Shown here piece by piece: positions 9,719 to 19,210 of a DNA stretch of 64,000 nt (positions are counted from its first letter, which is position 1; every line of letters starts with the position of its first letter). The stretch comes from Castellaniella sp. MT123. GTDB lineage: Bacteria; Pseudomonadota; Gammaproteobacteria; Burkholderiales; Burkholderiaceae_B. The stretch spans positions 2,852,001-2,916,000 of the forward strand of contig NZ_CP154879.1 of assembly GCF_039614765.1 (NCBI RefSeq), in the 5' to 3' direction. The position numbers and the translations under genes were made by a program. Under the pieces are notes generated by a model that worked only from the letters and a program-made list of their open reading frames with translations, was not told where the DNA came from and made no database searches.

Positions 9719-10639
9719 ATGTTCAGCTATATCATCCGGCGCCTTCTGGGCATGATCCCGACCTTGCTGCTGGTCATGGTCGTGGTCTTCCTGTTCGTCC
9801 ATGCATTGCCTGGCGACCCGGCGCGTCTGGCCGCCGGGCCGGAGGCCAATCAGGAAACCGTCGATCTCGTGCGCCATCAGCTTGGGCTGGATCTGCCGCT
9901 GCCCCAGCAATTCGTGCGCTACGTGGATCATTTCCTGCATGGCGATCTGGGTGATTCGCTGCGCACCAAACGGCCCGTCACGATTGAAATCTCCGAGCGC
10001 TTCATGCCCACGTTCTGGTTGACGCTCACCAGCATGGTGTGGTCCGTGATCTTCGGCCTGGTCATCGGGGTGGCTTCGGCGGTCTGGCGCAACAGGCTGC
10101 CGGATCATGCCGGCATGACGCTGGCCGTTTCCGGGATTTCGTTTCCCGCCTTTGCCCTGGGCATGGTGCTGATCCAGATCTTCGCCGTGGGCCTGGGCTG
10201 GTTCCCGGTCGTCGGCGCGGACGGTTGGAAAAATTACGTCCTGCCTTCGATCACCCTGGGGGCGGGCGTGGCCGCCGTGATGGCCCGCTTCACGCGGGCG
10301 GCGTTCATCGAAGTCATGCAGGAAGACTACGTGCGCACGGCGCGCGCCAAGGGGCTGGCGGAGCGCGTCGTGATCGTCAAGCATACGTTTCGCAATGCGC
10401 TCATCCCGGTCGTGACCATGATGGGTCTGCAGTTCGGCTTTCTGCTGGGCGGCTCCATCGTCGTGGAAGTCGTGTTCGCCTGGCCGGGCATGGGCAGCCT
10501 GCTGATCGATTCGGTCACCATGCGCGACTATCCCGTCATCCAGGGGCTCATCCTGCTGTTTTCTCTGGAGTTCATTCTCATCAACCTCGTGGTCGATGTG
10601 CTCTACGGCTTCATCAACCCCACCATCCGCTATCGGTAG
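9719..10639 (+). CDS. gsiC: Peptide/glutathione ABC importer permease 1
   Basis: Inner-membrane half-pore of about 306 residues. The N-terminus [20 protein letters not shown] is the typical DppB/GsiC first helix followed by an extracytoplasmic loop, and five further hydrophobic segments follow. The EAA-like loop that docks the ATPase reads [23 protein letters not shown]. The ATG at 9719 is chosen because the upstream in-frame stretch has no conservation. The gene is followed 9 bases later by gsiD. Confidence 0.92.
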   Translation: MFSYIIRRLLGMIPTLLLVMVVVFLFVHALPGDPARLAAGPEANQETVDLVRHQLGLDLPLPQQFVRYVDHFLHGDLGDSLRTKRPVTIEISERFMPTFWLTLTSMVWSVIFGLVIGVASAVWRNRLPDHAGMTLAVSGISFPAFALGMVLIQIFAVGLGWFPVVGADGWKNYVLPSITLGAGVAAVMARFTRAAFIEVMQEDYVRTARAKGLAERVVIVKHTFRNALIPVVTMMGLQFGFLLGGSIVVEVVFAWPGMGSLLIDSVTMRDYPVIQGLILLFSLEFILINLVVDVLYGFINPTIRYR

Positions 10640-10648
10640 GAGTGCACT

Positions 10649-11542
10649 GTGACGACGATCGTATCGGCCCCGGCCGCCGTGCCCGACAACGCCCGTGTAC
10701 GCACGCCGCTGCGGGAATTCTGGCGCAAGTTCCGCAAGCAGAAGCTGGCGATGTGGGCCGGGGCCTTCGTGCTGCTGCTCATCCTGGTCGCCATCGCGGC
10801 ACCCGGGATCGTGCCGTTCGATGCCGAGGACTACTTCGATTACGATCAGCTCAACTACCCCCCCAATCTGACCCATTGGCTGGGCGTGGATGCGCTCGGA
10901 CGGGACATTTTCAGCCGGATCCTGATGGGAGCGCGCATTTCGCTGGCCGCGGGCTTCGTGTCGGTGGCGCTGGGGGCTCTGGTGGGGACGGTCCTGGGAC
11001 TGCTGGCCGGGTACTACGAGGGCTGGTGGGACCGGATCACGATGCGTCTGTCCGACGTCCTGCTGGCGTTTCCGGGCATCCTGCTGGCCATCGGCGTGGT
11101 GGCGGTATTGGGGTCCAGCATGGCCAACGTCATCATCGCCGTGGCGATCTTCAGCGTGCCGGCGTTCGCGCGCCTGGTGCGCGGCAGCACCCTGGCGATC
11201 AAGCACATGACCTACATCGAGGCGATGCGCAGCATCGGGGCTTCGGACTGGGTCATCCTCGTACGTCATATTCTGCCGGGTACCATTTCGCCCATCGTGG
11301 TGTATGGCACGATGCGGATCGGCACGTCCATCATCACGGCGGCCAGCCTTTCCTTCCTGGGGCTGGGCGCGCAGCCGCCGACTCCGGAGTGGGGCGCCAT
11401 GCTGAACGAAGCGCGCGCCGACATGCTGATCGCGCCACACGTGGCGCTGGTTCCGGCGATGGCCATCTTTCTGACCGTGCTGGCCTTCAATCTGCTGGGA
11501 GATGGCCTGCGTGACGCCCTGGATCCCAAGATCGAACAGTGA
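10649..11542 (+). CDS. gsiD: Peptide/glutathione ABC importer permease 2
   Basis: Second membrane subunit of the Gsi-type pore, 297 residues, DppC/GsiD family. A cytosolic N-terminal tail (residues 1-30) precedes the first helix ([18 protein letters not shown]). A periplasmic segment contains [20 protein letters not shown], a family hallmark. The ATPase-contacting loop reads [22 protein letters not shown] start at 10649 after AGGAG. Its stop overlaps the start of the P1 peptidase gene by one base (TGATG), showing tight coupling of transport and intracellular hydrolysis. Confidence 0.92.
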   Translation: MTTIVSAPAAVPDNARVRTPLREFWRKFRKQKLAMWAGAFVLLLILVAIAAPGIVPFDAEDYFDYDQLNYPPNLTHWLGVDALGRDIFSRILMGARISLAAGFVSVALGALVGTVLGLLAGYYEGWWDRITMRLSDVLLAFPGILLAIGVVAVLGSSMANVIIAVAIFSVPAFARLVRGSTLAIKHMTYIEAMRSIGASDWVILVRHILPGTISPIVVYGTMRIGTSIITAASLSFLGLGAQPPTPEWGAMLNEARADMLIAPHVALVPAMAIFLTVLAFNLLGDGLRDALDPKIEQ

Positions 11543-12630
11543 TGACCGATATCGATACCTTCAAACCGTGGGCCCCCCGGGTGGGCGTTCTGCCGAGCGC
11601 CGCCAGGGATACGATCTGCGATGTGGCTGGCGTGACGGTGGGGCACATGACGTTGGCGGATGGGCCGCGCCAGACGGGCATCACGGTGGTGCGGCCGGAT
11701 TCCGGCGATCTCTTCCTGGATCGGGTGCCCGCTGCGTCGACCGTGATCAATGGCTTTGGCAAGAGTGTCGGATTGGTCCAGCTGCAGGAACTGGGTGTCA
11801 TCGAAACGCCCATTGCGCTCACCAACACGTTTTCCGTCGGAGCGGTGTCCACGGCCCAGATCCGTCAGGCTATCGCGCGTCATCCGGAGATCGGGCGCGA
11901 ATGGGCCACGGTGAACCCGCTGGTCATGGAATGCAACGACGGCTACCTCAATGACATCCAGGCGCTGGCGCTGGGCGAGGCCGATTATGTCCGGGCATTC
12001 GATGCGGCGGCGGACACGTTTGCGCAGGGGAGTGTCGGCGCCGGGCGCGGAATGTCCTGCTGCCAGCTGAAGGGCGGGATCGGTTCGGCGTCGCGGGTGG
12101 CCAGGTGGGATGATGGCCTGGAGCACACGGTGGGTGTTTTGGTGCTGGCCAATTTCGGCCGGCTGGCGAATCTGACCGTGGCGGGCAAGCAGGTGGGTGG
12201 TCCGCTGGCGCAGCGCCTGCGGGACCTGTCGCAGCCGGTGCCCACCGTGGCGCCGGACAAGGGATCCATCATCCTGGTGCTGGCGACCGACGCCCCCCTG
12301 GATACCCGGCAGCTGGGCCGCCTGTCGCGCCGCGCGGCGGCGGGGCTTGCCCGGACCGGCTCGGTGTATGGACACGGCAGCGGCGATATTGCGCTGGCGT
12401 TCAGCACGGCCTACCGGATTCCGTATCATCCGCGGTCGGCCATGCCGGACCAGGCGATGTTGCATGAGTCCCGGATGGACGCCTTGTTCGAAGCGGCCGC
12501 GGAATCTGTCGAACAGAGCATCATCCATGCGCTCTGGGCCGCGGAAACCGTACGGGGGCGCGACGGTCATGTGCGCCACGCGGTACGCGAACTGTGGCCC
12601 GGATGGGCGCAGTCGTTGATGAATGATTGA
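11542..12630 (+). CDS. P1-family aminopeptidase, DmpA type (L-aminopeptidase/D-esterase)
   Basis: Self-processing N-terminal-nucleophile hydrolase of about 362 residues. DmpA-type enzymes release L- or D-N-terminal residues, and some relatives act on beta-peptides. The predicted autocleavage and catalytic serine is at about residue 242 in PDKGSIILVLATDAPLD, matching the Gly-Ser cleavage site of the family. GITVVRPDSGDLF, GFGKSVGLVQ, ALTNTFSVG and NDGYLNDI are other conserved stretches. No signal peptide, so cytoplasmic. ATG 11542 overlaps the gsiD stop; a GTG three bases earlier is possible. The neighbours (peptide importer, isoaspartyl peptidase, D-aminopeptidase) support breakdown of atypical peptides. 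Natural substrate unknown. Confidence 0.9.
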   Translation: MTDIDTFKPWAPRVGVLPSAARDTICDVAGVTVGHMTLADGPRQTGITVVRPDSGDLFLDRVPAASTVINGFGKSVGLVQLQELGVIETPIALTNTFSVGAVSTAQIRQAIARHPEIGREWATVNPLVMECNDGYLNDIQALALGEADYVRAFDAAADTFAQGSVGAGRGMSCCQLKGGIGSASRVARWDDGLEHTVGVLVLANFGRLANLTVAGKQVGGPLAQRLRDLSQPVPTVAPDKGSIILVLATDAPLDTRQLGRLSRRAAAGLARTGSVYGHGSGDIALAFSTAYRIPYHPRSAMPDQAMLHESRMDALFEAAAESVEQSIIHALWAAETVRGRDGHVRHAVRELWPGWAQSLMND

Positions 12631-12642
12631 CGAGGATTGATC

Positions 12643-13461
12643 GTGAAGATTCTGGTGTCGGTGGATATCGAGGGGGTGGCGGGCGTCACCCACGTGGAGC
12701 AATGCCGTACGGGCAATCCCGAATACGAGCGGGCGCGTGCCTGGATGACGGCCGAAGCCAATGCGGCAGTCCTGGGGGCGTTCGATGGCGGCGCCGACGA
12801 GGTGATCGTCAACGATTCCCACGGCGGCTTTCGCAATCTGCTGCCCGACGGGATGGATCCCCGGGCGCGCATGGTGACCGGAAAACCCCGTTACCTGGGG
12901 ATGATGTCGGGTGTGGAAGGCTGCGATGCGGTCTTTCTCGTGGGCTATCACGCGGGCGCGGGGCGGCCGGGCGTCCTGGCGCATACGATCAGCAGCTTCG
13001 CCTTCCATCGCGTGTCGGTCAACGGCCAGGAACTCAACGAGGCGGGGCTGTACGGCGCGCTGGCGGCCGAACATGGGGTGCCGGTCGCGCTCATGTGCGG
13101 CGACGATGCTTTCATCGCCGATACCCGGTCGCGCTTCCCCGGAGCGCTGACCGTCGAAACCAAGCAATCTCAAGGGCGGGCGACCTGCGTCACGTTGACG
13201 CCGGCGCAGTCCGTGCAGGCCATTCGATCCGCCGCAGCCCAGGCAATGGCGGGGGTGGCGTCCTTGCGGTCGGTGCCCTTGCCGGGGTCCCGGTATCGCT
13301 GCGAGCTGGTGGCACAGGACCCCGGCCTGGCCGATCTGTTCTGCCAGTGGCCGGCACTGGAGCGTATCGACGGGACGACCGTGGCGTTCGAAGCGCCCAG
13401 CATGGAATCGTTGATCCGCATGTTGAACTGCCTGTCGGCCATGTCCTTCATGCTGCACTGA
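12643..13461 (+). CDS. dppA: M55-family D-aminopeptidase (DppA type)
   Basis: Zinc D-aminopeptidase that forms decameric rings in characterised relatives such as Bacillus DppA and removes D-amino acids from peptides. The N-terminus KILVSVDIEGVAGVTH carries the DxE zinc motif. DSHGGFRNLLPD and LVGYHAGAG supply further zinc ligands, and DDAFIADT is also conserved. 272 residues, normal size. The GTG at 12643 is chosen because it follows GAGGA at 12632-12636; a TTG at 12637 is less likely. Last gene of the peptide-salvage operon; its stop overlaps the -35 element of the ahcY promoter. The symbol follows the Bacillus name, not the E. coli binding protein of the same name. Confidence 0.88.
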   Translation: MKILVSVDIEGVAGVTHVEQCRTGNPEYERARAWMTAEANAAVLGAFDGGADEVIVNDSHGGFRNLLPDGMDPRARMVTGKPRYLGMMSGVEGCDAVFLVGYHAGAGRPGVLAHTISSFAFHRVSVNGQELNEAGLYGALAAEHGVPVALMCGDDAFIADTRSRFPGALTVETKQSQGRATCVTLTPAQSVQAIRSAAAQAMAGVASLRSVPLPGSRYRCELVAQDPGLADLFCQWPALERIDGTTVAFEAPSMESLIRMLNCLSAMSFMLH

Positions 13462-13485
13462 CGCTGGGAGCGCTTCGTTTATAAT
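13458..13485 (+). promoter_or_regulatory. Sigma-70-like promoter for the ahcY operon
   Basis: A consensus -10 TATAAT at 13480-13485 is preceded, after 16 bases, by CTGACG (13458-13463), a 4/6 match to TTGACA. Transcription would start near 13492, directly in front of the SAH riboswitch aptamer. Confidence 0.75.
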
Positions 13486-13494
13486 GACCCCCTT

Positions 13495-13583
13495 TCCTGA
13501 GGGGCGCTGCACCGGCCCCGCCGGCCTGGATGGCCGACTCAGCGGGCCGCCAGGCTCAGGAACCTTCTTCATGAACGGCGCCC
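13495..13583 (+). ncRNA. S-adenosylhomocysteine (SAH) riboswitch
   Basis: The leader of ahcY carries the conserved blocks of the SAH aptamer in order: CCTGAGGGGCGCTGCACC (13496-13513), a variable GC-rich hairpin (GGCC..GGCC), CCAGGCTCAGG (13550-13560), and GAACGGCGCCC (13573-13583). GGGCGC at the 5' side pairs with GCGCCC at the 3' side to close P1; CTGAG and CTCAG form a second helix. The known class activates SAH-recycling genes when SAH accumulates, which fits ahcY immediately downstream. Confidence 0.92.
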
Positions 13584-13613
13584 ATCGTTGCCCTGCGCGG
13601 GCAGGGATGGGCG
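13579..13613 (+). promoter_or_regulatory. Expression-platform hairpin competing with riboswitch P1
   Basis: CGCCCAT (13579-13585) can pair with ATGGGCG (13607-13613), enclosing CCCTGC/GCAGGG. The 5' arm reuses the CGCCC that closes riboswitch P1, so the two structures exclude each other. There is no T-run, so control could be translational or by an unusual terminator. The pairing is visible; the mechanism is inference. Confidence 0.6.
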
Positions 13614-13653
13614 GCAACCGCCGCCCCGGCCGCGCAGGCTCTACAGGAACACC

Positions 13654-15060
13654 ATGAGCACTGCACACGACTACGTCATCGCCGACATCGCCCTGGCCGA
13701 CTGGGGCCGCCGTGAAATCTCCATCGCCGAAACCGAAATGCCGGGCCTGATGGCCACGCGCGAGGAATTCGCCGCGTCGCAACCGCTGAAGGGCGCGCGC
13801 ATCGCCGGCAGCCTGCACATGACCATCCAGACGGCTGTGCTGATCGAGACCCTGAAGGCGCTGGGCGCCGAGGTCCGCTGGGCCTCGTGCAACATTTTTT
13901 CCACCCAGGACCATGCTGCGGCTGCGATCGCGGCCGGCGGCACCCCGGTGTTCGCCGTCAAGGGCGAGTCCCTGGAAGACTACTGGCAGTACACGCACCG
14001 CATCTTCGACTGGCAGGGCGAGCAGGCCAACATGATTCTGGACGATGGCGGCGATGCCACGCTGCTGCTGCACCTGGGCTCGCGGGCCGAGTCCGATCCG
14101 TCGGTCATCGCCAAGCCGGACAACGAGGAAGAGCGCGTGCTGTTCGCCGCCATCAAGGCGCAACTGGCGCGCGACCCGAAATGGTATTCGACCCGTCTGG
14201 CGCGGATCCGGGGCGTGACCGAGGAAACCACCACCGGCGTGCACCGCCTGTACCAGATGTCGCAGCGCGGCGACCTGAAGATCCCGGCGATCAACGTCAA
14301 CGATTCCGTGACCAAGTCCAAGTTCGACAATCTGTACGGCTGCCGCGAATCCCTGGTGGACGGCATCAAGCGCGCCACCGACGTGATGGTCGCGGGCAAG
14401 ATCGCCGTGGTCTGCGGCTTTGGCGACGTGGGCAAGGGCTGCGCCCAGGCGCTGGCCGCGCTGCGCGCCCAGGTCTGGGTGACGGAAGTCGATCCCATCT
14501 GCGCCCTGCAGGCGTCCATGGAAGGCTATCGCGTCGTCGACCTGAACGATCCGGACGTGGTGGAGCAGGCCGACATGTTCGTGACGGCCACCGGCAACTA
14601 CCACGTGATCGACCGCGAACACCTGTATCGCATGAAGGATCAGGCCATCGTCTGCAACATCGGCCACTTCGATAGCGAAATCAACGTGGCCTCCGTGGAG
14701 GACCTGCCCTGGGAAGAGATCAAGCCCCAGGTCGATCACATCATTTTCCCGGACGGCAAGCGCATCATCCTGCTGGCCAAGGGCCGCCTGGTGAACCTGG
14801 GCTGCGCCACGGGCCACCCGTCCTTCGTGATGTCGGCGTCCTTCACCAACCAGACCATCGCGCAGATCGAACTGTTCACGCGCGGCGAGCAGTACAAGAC
14901 CGGCCAGGTCTACGTGCTGCCCAAGCATCTGGACGAAAAGGTCGCCCGTCTGCACCTGAAGAAACTGGGCGTGCGCCTGACGACGCTGTCGGACAAGCAG
15001 GCCGATTACATCGGCGTGCCGGTCAACGGCCCGTTCAAGCCCGGTCATTACCGCTATTGA
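13654..15060 (+). CDS. ahcY: S-adenosylhomocysteine hydrolase (adenosylhomocysteinase)
   Basis: Splits SAH into adenosine and homocysteine, relieving inhibition of methyltransferases. NAD-dependent, cytoplasmic, tetrameric in the family. 468 residues, the usual length with the bacterial insertion. Conserved stretches are RRDIxIAE-like [31 protein letters not shown], the substrate and NAD region [16 protein letters not shown], and the Rossmann motif [13 protein letters not shown]. The C-terminal [12 protein letters not shown] and ending KPGHYRY are also conserved. Start ATG 13654 follows CAGGA. It has its own promoter and an SAH riboswitch, and heads the ahcY-holin-like-metF unit. Confidence 0.98.
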   Translation: MSTAHDYVIADIALADWGRREISIAETEMPGLMATREEFAASQPLKGARIAGSLHMTIQTAVLIETLKALGAEVRWASCNIFSTQDHAAAAIAAGGTPVFAVKGESLEDYWQYTHRIFDWQGEQANMILDDGGDATLLLHLGSRAESDPSVIAKPDNEEERVLFAAIKAQLARDPKWYSTRLARIRGVTEETTTGVHRLYQMSQRGDLKIPAINVNDSVTKSKFDNLYGCRESLVDGIKRATDVMVAGKIAVVCGFGDVGKGCAQALAALRAQVWVTEVDPICALQASMEGYRVVDLNDPDVVEQADMFVTATGNYHVIDREHLYRMKDQAIVCNIGHFDSEINVASVEDLPWEEIKPQVDHIIFPDGKRIILLAKGRLVNLGCATGHPSFVMSASFTNQTIAQIELFTRGEQYKTGQVYVLPKHLDEKVARLHLKKLGVRLTTLSDKQADYIGVPVNGPFKPGHYRY

Positions 15061-15067
15061 TCATCGC

Positions 15068-15101
15068 CCGGGATTTCAGACCGGACGGCCTGGAATCCCG
15101 G
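15068..15101. terminator. Hairpin between ahcY and the small membrane protein gene
   Basis: CCGGGATTTCAG (15068-15079) pairs with CTGGAATCCCGG (15090-15101), 12 pairs with one G-U. No T-run follows, so it may attenuate transcription, stabilise the ahcY message, or do nothing. Confidence 0.4.
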
Positions 15102-15152
15102 ATGCGGCGTCCCGGTGGGGTGTCCGCCTGACTTTTCGTGTGGAGGTTCATC

Positions 15153-15488
15153 ATGCTGCTGCTCGTCTGGATCCTGAATGCTGTCGCCTTGCTGGTGGTG
15201 GCGTACATCCTGCCCGGGATCACCGTGGCCTCGTTCGGTTCGGCGCTGATCGCCGCGCTGGTGCTGGGGTTGCTCAATACCCTCATCAAGCCGCTCCTGA
15301 TCCTCCTGACCCTGCCGCTGACCGTGGTCACGCTGGGCCTTTTCCTGATCGTGCTCAATGCTCTGGTGTTCTGGTTCGCCGGCTCGATCCTGAAAGGGTT
15401 CCAGGTCGATGGCTTCTGGTGGGCGGTGATCGGCGCCATCGTCTACAGCATCGTGTCGACGGCGCTTTCCGGATTGTTGCTTTCATGA
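15153..15488 (+). CDS. Small membrane protein, phage-holin-like family (YvlD/PF04020 type)
   Basis: 111 residues, almost entirely hydrophobic, with about four membrane segments. The first is MLLLVWILNAVALLVVAYIL. The glycine- and proline-containing GLLNTLIKPLLILLTLPLTV and the C-terminal GFWWAVIGAIVYSIVSTAL are typical of the family long labelled phage holin family 4. These are chromosomal genes in many bacteria and the family name does not imply a phage. ATG 15153 follows GGAGG at 15142-15146. Its stop overlaps the metF start (ATGA), so it is translated in step with metF. Function unknown. Confidence 0.82.
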   Translation: MLLLVWILNAVALLVVAYILPGITVASFGSALIAALVLGLLNTLIKPLLILLTLPLTVVTLGLFLIVLNALVFWFAGSILKGFQVDGFWWAVIGAIVYSIVSTALSGLLLS

Positions 15489-16327
15489 GTTCGAAGTCCA
15501 TTCTCAGCCTGGAATACTTTCCGCCGCGCGACATTGCCGCCCAGGAACGCCTGGTGCGTTCGGCCAAGCGGCTGGCGGCGCTGAACCCGGCCTACGTCAG
15601 CGTCACCTTCGGGGCCGGCGGTTCGACCCGCACCGGCACGCTCGATACCGTGCAGATGCTGCGCAACCTGGGCACCGACGTGGCGCCGCATCTGTCGTGC
15701 ATCGGCGCGACCCGCGCAGACCTGCACGCCATTCTGGATAATTACCGCAACCGCGGTATCCGTCGTCTGGTGACCCTGCGCGGCGACCTGCCGTCGGGTA
15801 TGGGGGGCGACACGGGCGACTTGCATCATGCCAGTGAACTGGTGCATTTCGTGCGCGAACACTACGGCGACGCGTTTCACATCGAGGTCGCCGCCTATCC
15901 GGAAATGCACCCCCAGGCGGAAAGCGCCGAGCGTGATCTGGGGTATTTCGTGGACAAGGTGCGGGCCGGCGCCAATGGCGCCATCACCCAGTATTTCTTC
16001 AATCCGGACGCGTACTTCGATTTCGTGGATCGCGTGCGGGCGCACGGGGTGGATATCCCCATCACGCCGGGCATCATGCCGGTGACCAATTACACGCAGC
16101 TGGCACGGTTTTCCGCCATGTGCGGCGCGGAAATCCCCCGCTGGGTGCGGCTGCGGCTGCAGGATTTCGGCGACGACAAGGCGTCGATTCGCGCATTTGG
16201 CGTCGATATGGTGACCGCCCTGGCGTCCCGCTTGCTGGAGCAGGGGGCGCCGGGGGTGCATTTCTATACGCTGAACAACGCGGATGCGGTGGTACAGATC
16301 TGCGACAACCTGGGGCTCGGTTCTTAG
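15485..16327 (+). CDS. metF: 5,10-methylenetetrahydrofolate reductase
   Basis: FAD enzyme that makes 5-methyl-THF, the methyl donor for methionine synthesis. 280 residues, a single TIM barrel. Landmarks are the N-terminal LEYFPP, YVSVTFGAGGSTR, the flavin-contacting RRLVTLRGDLP, and VAAYPEMHPQA followed by KVRAGANGAITQYFFNPD. The start ATG 15485 overlaps the stop of the small membrane gene. With ahcY it recycles homocysteine to methionine, so the SAH riboswitch may control both. Its stop overlaps by four bases the stop of the opposing cyclo-ligase gene. Confidence 0.97.
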   Translation: MSSKSILSLEYFPPRDIAAQERLVRSAKRLAALNPAYVSVTFGAGGSTRTGTLDTVQMLRNLGTDVAPHLSCIGATRADLHAILDNYRNRGIRRLVTLRGDLPSGMGGDTGDLHHASELVHFVREHYGDAFHIEVAAYPEMHPQAESAERDLGYFVDKVRAGANGAITQYFFNPDAYFDFVDRVRAHGVDIPITPGIMPVTNYTQLARFSAMCGAEIPRWVRLRLQDFGDDKASIRAFGVDMVTALASRLLEQGAPGVHFYTLNNADAVVQICDNLGLGS

Positions 16328-16959
16328 GCCGACAGATCGGGCGCCGGCAGCGCCCACCCCTTGTCCGTCAGGATGGCGTCCAGCCGGACGTCGTGCGGGG
16401 CGGGTGTGTAGGATTCCCCACTGAGATCCCCGCAGGCCCAGGCAATGCCGATCGTGGTGAACGCATGGCCGCCGGCCTTCAGGGCCGCCAGCGTGCGGTC
16501 GTAGTACCCGCCGCCATAGCCCAGGCGGTCGCCCTGGCGCGTGAAGCCCAGGGTGGGCACCAGAATCAGATCCGGCGCCGGCGCTGTCGGGCCGTCGGGT
16601 TCCTGGATGCCATAGGCGCCTGCCTGCATCGGGGTGTCGGGTGTCCACAGATGAAAGGACAAGGGGCTGTCCGGGGCGGTGACGACCGGCAGGGATACGG
16701 TCAGCGATTCGTCTTCGGCCCATTGGCGCAGCAGCCCTTCCAGGGCGGGCTCGTCGTCCATCGCCCAGAAGGCGGCGATGTGGCGTACGTCCGGGCGGCC
16801 GGTTTCAAGCCGGCGGGTCCGCTGGCTGGCCAGCCAGGTGTACAGGCGGCCGCGGATCAGCAAGGCGCCCCGGTCCCGGTCGGATTCGGGGAGTGCGGCG
16901 CGGCGCTGTTTGAGTCGCTTCCGTAGGGGGACTGCGGTATCCTGTGCGTTCTGGTTCAT
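16324..16959 (-). CDS. 5-formyltetrahydrofolate cyclo-ligase
   Basis: Converts 5-formyl-THF to 5,10-methenyl-THF with ATP. 211 residues if started at the ATG ending at 16959 (MNQNAQDTAVPLRKRLKQRR), which gives a typical N-terminus with the basic R-K-R-RR helix. Start codons further upstream would add unconserved sequence overlapping the divergent slt gene. The C-terminal half contains DLILVPTLGFTRQGDRLGYGGGYYDRTL, shown here by its GYGGGYYDR core, the family fingerprint. Convergent with metF, thematically linked by folate metabolism. The gene is called ygfA or fthC in other species. Confidence 0.93.
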   Translation of the reverse strand: MNQNAQDTAVPLRKRLKQRRAALPESDRDRGALLIRGRLYTWLASQRTRRLETGRPDVRHIAAFWAMDDEPALEGLLRQWAEDESLTVSLPVVTAPDSPLSFHLWTPDTPMQAGAYGIQEPDGPTAPAPDLILVPTLGFTRQGDRLGYGGGYYDRTLAALKAGGHAFTTIGIAWACGDLSGESYTPAPHDVRLDAILTDKGWALPAPDLSA

Positions 16960-16993
16960 AGGGCAGGCTGTTGCGGTTGGCGTGGGGTGGCAC

Positions 16994-19210
16994 ATGTGGT
17001 TGGACATTCTAAGGTATCCGGGGTTTCTCGGCCGGTCCGGGGATCTTGTCCGGGGGCGTGAGGCCCCCGCGTCCCGCCGGCGCATGCTGGCGCTGGGGCT
17101 GACGGCCACGCTGGGTCTCAGCGGCTGCGCGGGAGCGCAGGCCCCGACGGCAGCCGAAGAGCAGGCGGGCGAGGCGCCCCGCGTGGCGGTGGCCGCGCCG
17201 TCGAAATCCGCGGATGCCCCGACGACCGCGCTGGCGGGTTCGGCGAATGCACCAATAGGCGCCCCGACGGGCGCCAGGCCGGCGGTGTCCCAGCCAGCAC
17301 CCCCGGTGGTGCCGGCGTACGTATCCCCGACCGTACCGCCCGCGGCGCGTCAGGCCGTGCAGGATGCGTACGACGCGATGCGCAAGCGCCGCTGGGCCGA
17401 TCTGGACCAACTGGTGCCCGTGGCCGCCGCCGATCCGGTGTTGGGGATCTATCCACGCTACTGGTCCTTGCGCCAGCGCCTGCAGGATCCGGCCATGCCG
17501 GTGCCGCAAGCCGAAGTCCAGAAATTCCTGAATGACACGCGGGATACCTATCTGGGCGACCGCATTCGCGCCGACTGGATCCTGGCATCCGCCCGCGCGG
17601 GGGACTACGCCCAGGTCCTGCGCATCGCCCCGGTGCAGGATCCATCCGCCGCCGTGCAGTGCGCCCAGCTGCTGGCCCGCCACCTGACCGGCAAGCGTGC
17701 GAAGGCGGCTGACGTCATCGACGTCTTCAAGCCGAATACCGATTGCTGGAGCCTGCTCGACCAGGTCAATACGGACCACGTGCTCAGCCGCAAGGAACTC
17801 AACGGCTTGCTGCGCGATACGCTGGAATCGGGCAAGGCCGGCGACATCAGCCGGATGGCGTCCGTGGTATTTGACGATGCCGCCATGGTGCAGTTCGCCG
17901 CGCTGATGAAAAACCCGCGCAAATGGCTCGAATCGCGTCCGCAGCCGCACTCGGCGACGGATTTCGAGCTGGACACGGTGGCGCTGTCGCGCCTGGCGCG
18001 CAGCGACGATCGCCTGGATGCGGCGCGGTACATCCAGGATCGGTGGGCCCGCTGGATGCCCAAATCCGACCTGCAGTGGGTCTGGGGGCAGTTCGGGCTG
18101 GCGGCCGCGCTGGACGTGGATCCGGATGCCGCCCGCTGGTACCGGGAATCAGGCTTCGTGCCGATGACGGATTTCAATCATGCCTGGGAAGTTCGCGCCG
18201 AACTGCGCGCTTCGCCTATCCAGTGGGACCGGGTGGCCGCGGCGATCCGCAAGATGACCGGCCGGCAGGCGGACGAGCCCGTGTGGCGCTACTGGTATGG
18301 CCGCGCGCTGGCGGCACAGGGCAACGATCAGGCGGCGCGCCAGTATTACGAATCCATCGCCGGCGACTTCGGATTCTATGGCCAGCTGGCCACCGAAGAA
18401 CTGGGCCGCACACCCAGCCTGCCCATCACACCCGCGCCGCTGGATCCGACCTGGGTGGCACAGGCTCGCGCCAATCCGGGTCTGGAGCGCGCGGTGGCGC
18501 TGTTCGACCTGGGCTGGCGGCGCGAGGCGGTGCCGGAATGGAACTTCACCCTGCGGGGCATGAGCGATCCGCAGCTGCGGGCAGCGGCGGAATTCGCCCG
18601 CGAGCGGCAGATTTTCGATCGGGTCGTCAACACCTCGCTGCAGACGAAGCATGTCGTCGATTTCGGCCAGCGTTTCATCGCGCCGTTCGAGGGGCGTGTC
18701 GCCGCCAAGGCGCGTCAGATCGATCTGGATCCCGCGTGGGTCTATGGCCTGATCCGCCAGGAATCGCGCTTCATCATGGATGCGCGTTCCCACGTCGGGG
18801 CCTCGGGCCTGATGCAGCTGATGCCGGCGACCGCCAGATACGTGGCGCGCAAGATCGGCCTGAAGGACTTCACCCCCGATCAGGTGAACGATTTCGACAC
18901 CAATACCGTGCTGGGCACCAGCTACATGAACATGGTGCTGCAAGGGCTGGGCGGCTCGCAGTTGCTGGCGACGGCCGGCTACAACGCCGGTCCGGGGCGC
19001 CCCAAGCGCTGGCGTGCCCAGTTGCAGGCGCCCGTCGAAGGCGCCATCTTCGCCGAGACCATTCCCTTCACCGAAACCCGGCTGTACGTGAAGAACGTCC
19101 TGTCCAATGCCGTCTGGTATTCGATGCTGTTCTCGGGCAAACCGGATTCGCTCAAGGCGCGTCTGGGCACGATCAGCCCCGCCGATGGGGTACGGACGGC
19201 AATGCCGTGA
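16994..19210 (+). CDS. slt: Soluble lytic murein transglycosylase, Slt70-like, probable lipoprotein
   Basis: Cleaves peptidoglycan glycan strands to 1,6-anhydromuropeptides in the periplasm. The C-terminal catalytic domain contains [19 protein letters not shown], with the catalytic glutamate at about residue 590 if started at 16994. [14 protein letters not shown] and [13 protein letters not shown] follow, all family hallmarks. The long helical U-shaped region precedes it. Near the N-terminus [12 protein letters not shown] looks like a lipobox, so the protein may be membrane-anchored, unlike soluble E. coli Slt. The start is uncertain: ATG 16994 gives an extended, arginine-rich n-region, whereas ATG 17084 gives a short lipoprotein signal. 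The stop overlaps the GTG start of cca. Confidence 0.9.
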   Translation: MWLDILRYPGFLGRSGDLVRGREAPASRRRMLALGLTATLGLSGCAGAQAPTAAEEQAGEAPRVAVAAPSKSADAPTTALAGSANAPIGAPTGARPAVSQPAPPVVPAYVSPTVPPAARQAVQDAYDAMRKRRWADLDQLVPVAAADPVLGIYPRYWSLRQRLQDPAMPVPQAEVQKFLNDTRDTYLGDRIRADWILASARAGDYAQVLRIAPVQDPSAAVQCAQLLARHLTGKRAKAADVIDVFKPNTDCWSLLDQVNTDHVLSRKELNGLLRDTLESGKAGDISRMASVVFDDAAMVQFAALMKNPRKWLESRPQPHSATDFELDTVALSRLARSDDRLDAARYIQDRWARWMPKSDLQWVWGQFGLAAALDVDPDAARWYRESGFVPMTDFNHAWEVRAELRASPIQWDRVAAAIRKMTGRQADEPVWRYWYGRALAAQGNDQAARQYYESIAGDFGFYGQLATEELGRTPSLPITPAPLDPTWVAQARANPGLERAVALFDLGWRREAVPEWNFTLRGMSDPQLRAAAEFARERQIFDRVVNTSLQTKHVVDFGQRFIAPFEGRVAAKARQIDLDPAWVYGLIRQESRFIMDARSHVGASGLMQLMPATARYVARKIGLKDFTPDQVNDFDTNTVLGTSYMNMVLQGLGGSQLLATAGYNAGPGRPKRWRAQLQAPVEGAIFAETIPFTETRLYVKNVLSNAVWYSMLFSGKPDSLKARLGTISPADGVRTAMP

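Noticed and set aside
8264-11440. Very long open frame on the minus strand opposite gsiB-gsiD
   Set aside because: It is antisense to well-conserved transporter genes. Its translation is histidine-, arginine- and glutamine-rich with no family motif, typical of a frame shadow in GC-rich DNA.
11266-15048. 1260-codon open frame on the minus strand opposite the peptidases and ahcY
   Set aside because: It crosses the SAH riboswitch and several genes on the other strand and has shadow-like composition. No ribosome site or motif.
15153-15488. Prophage remnant suggested by the holin-family name
   Set aside because: No other phage genes are nearby. The family is widespread on chromosomes, and the gene is coupled to metF.
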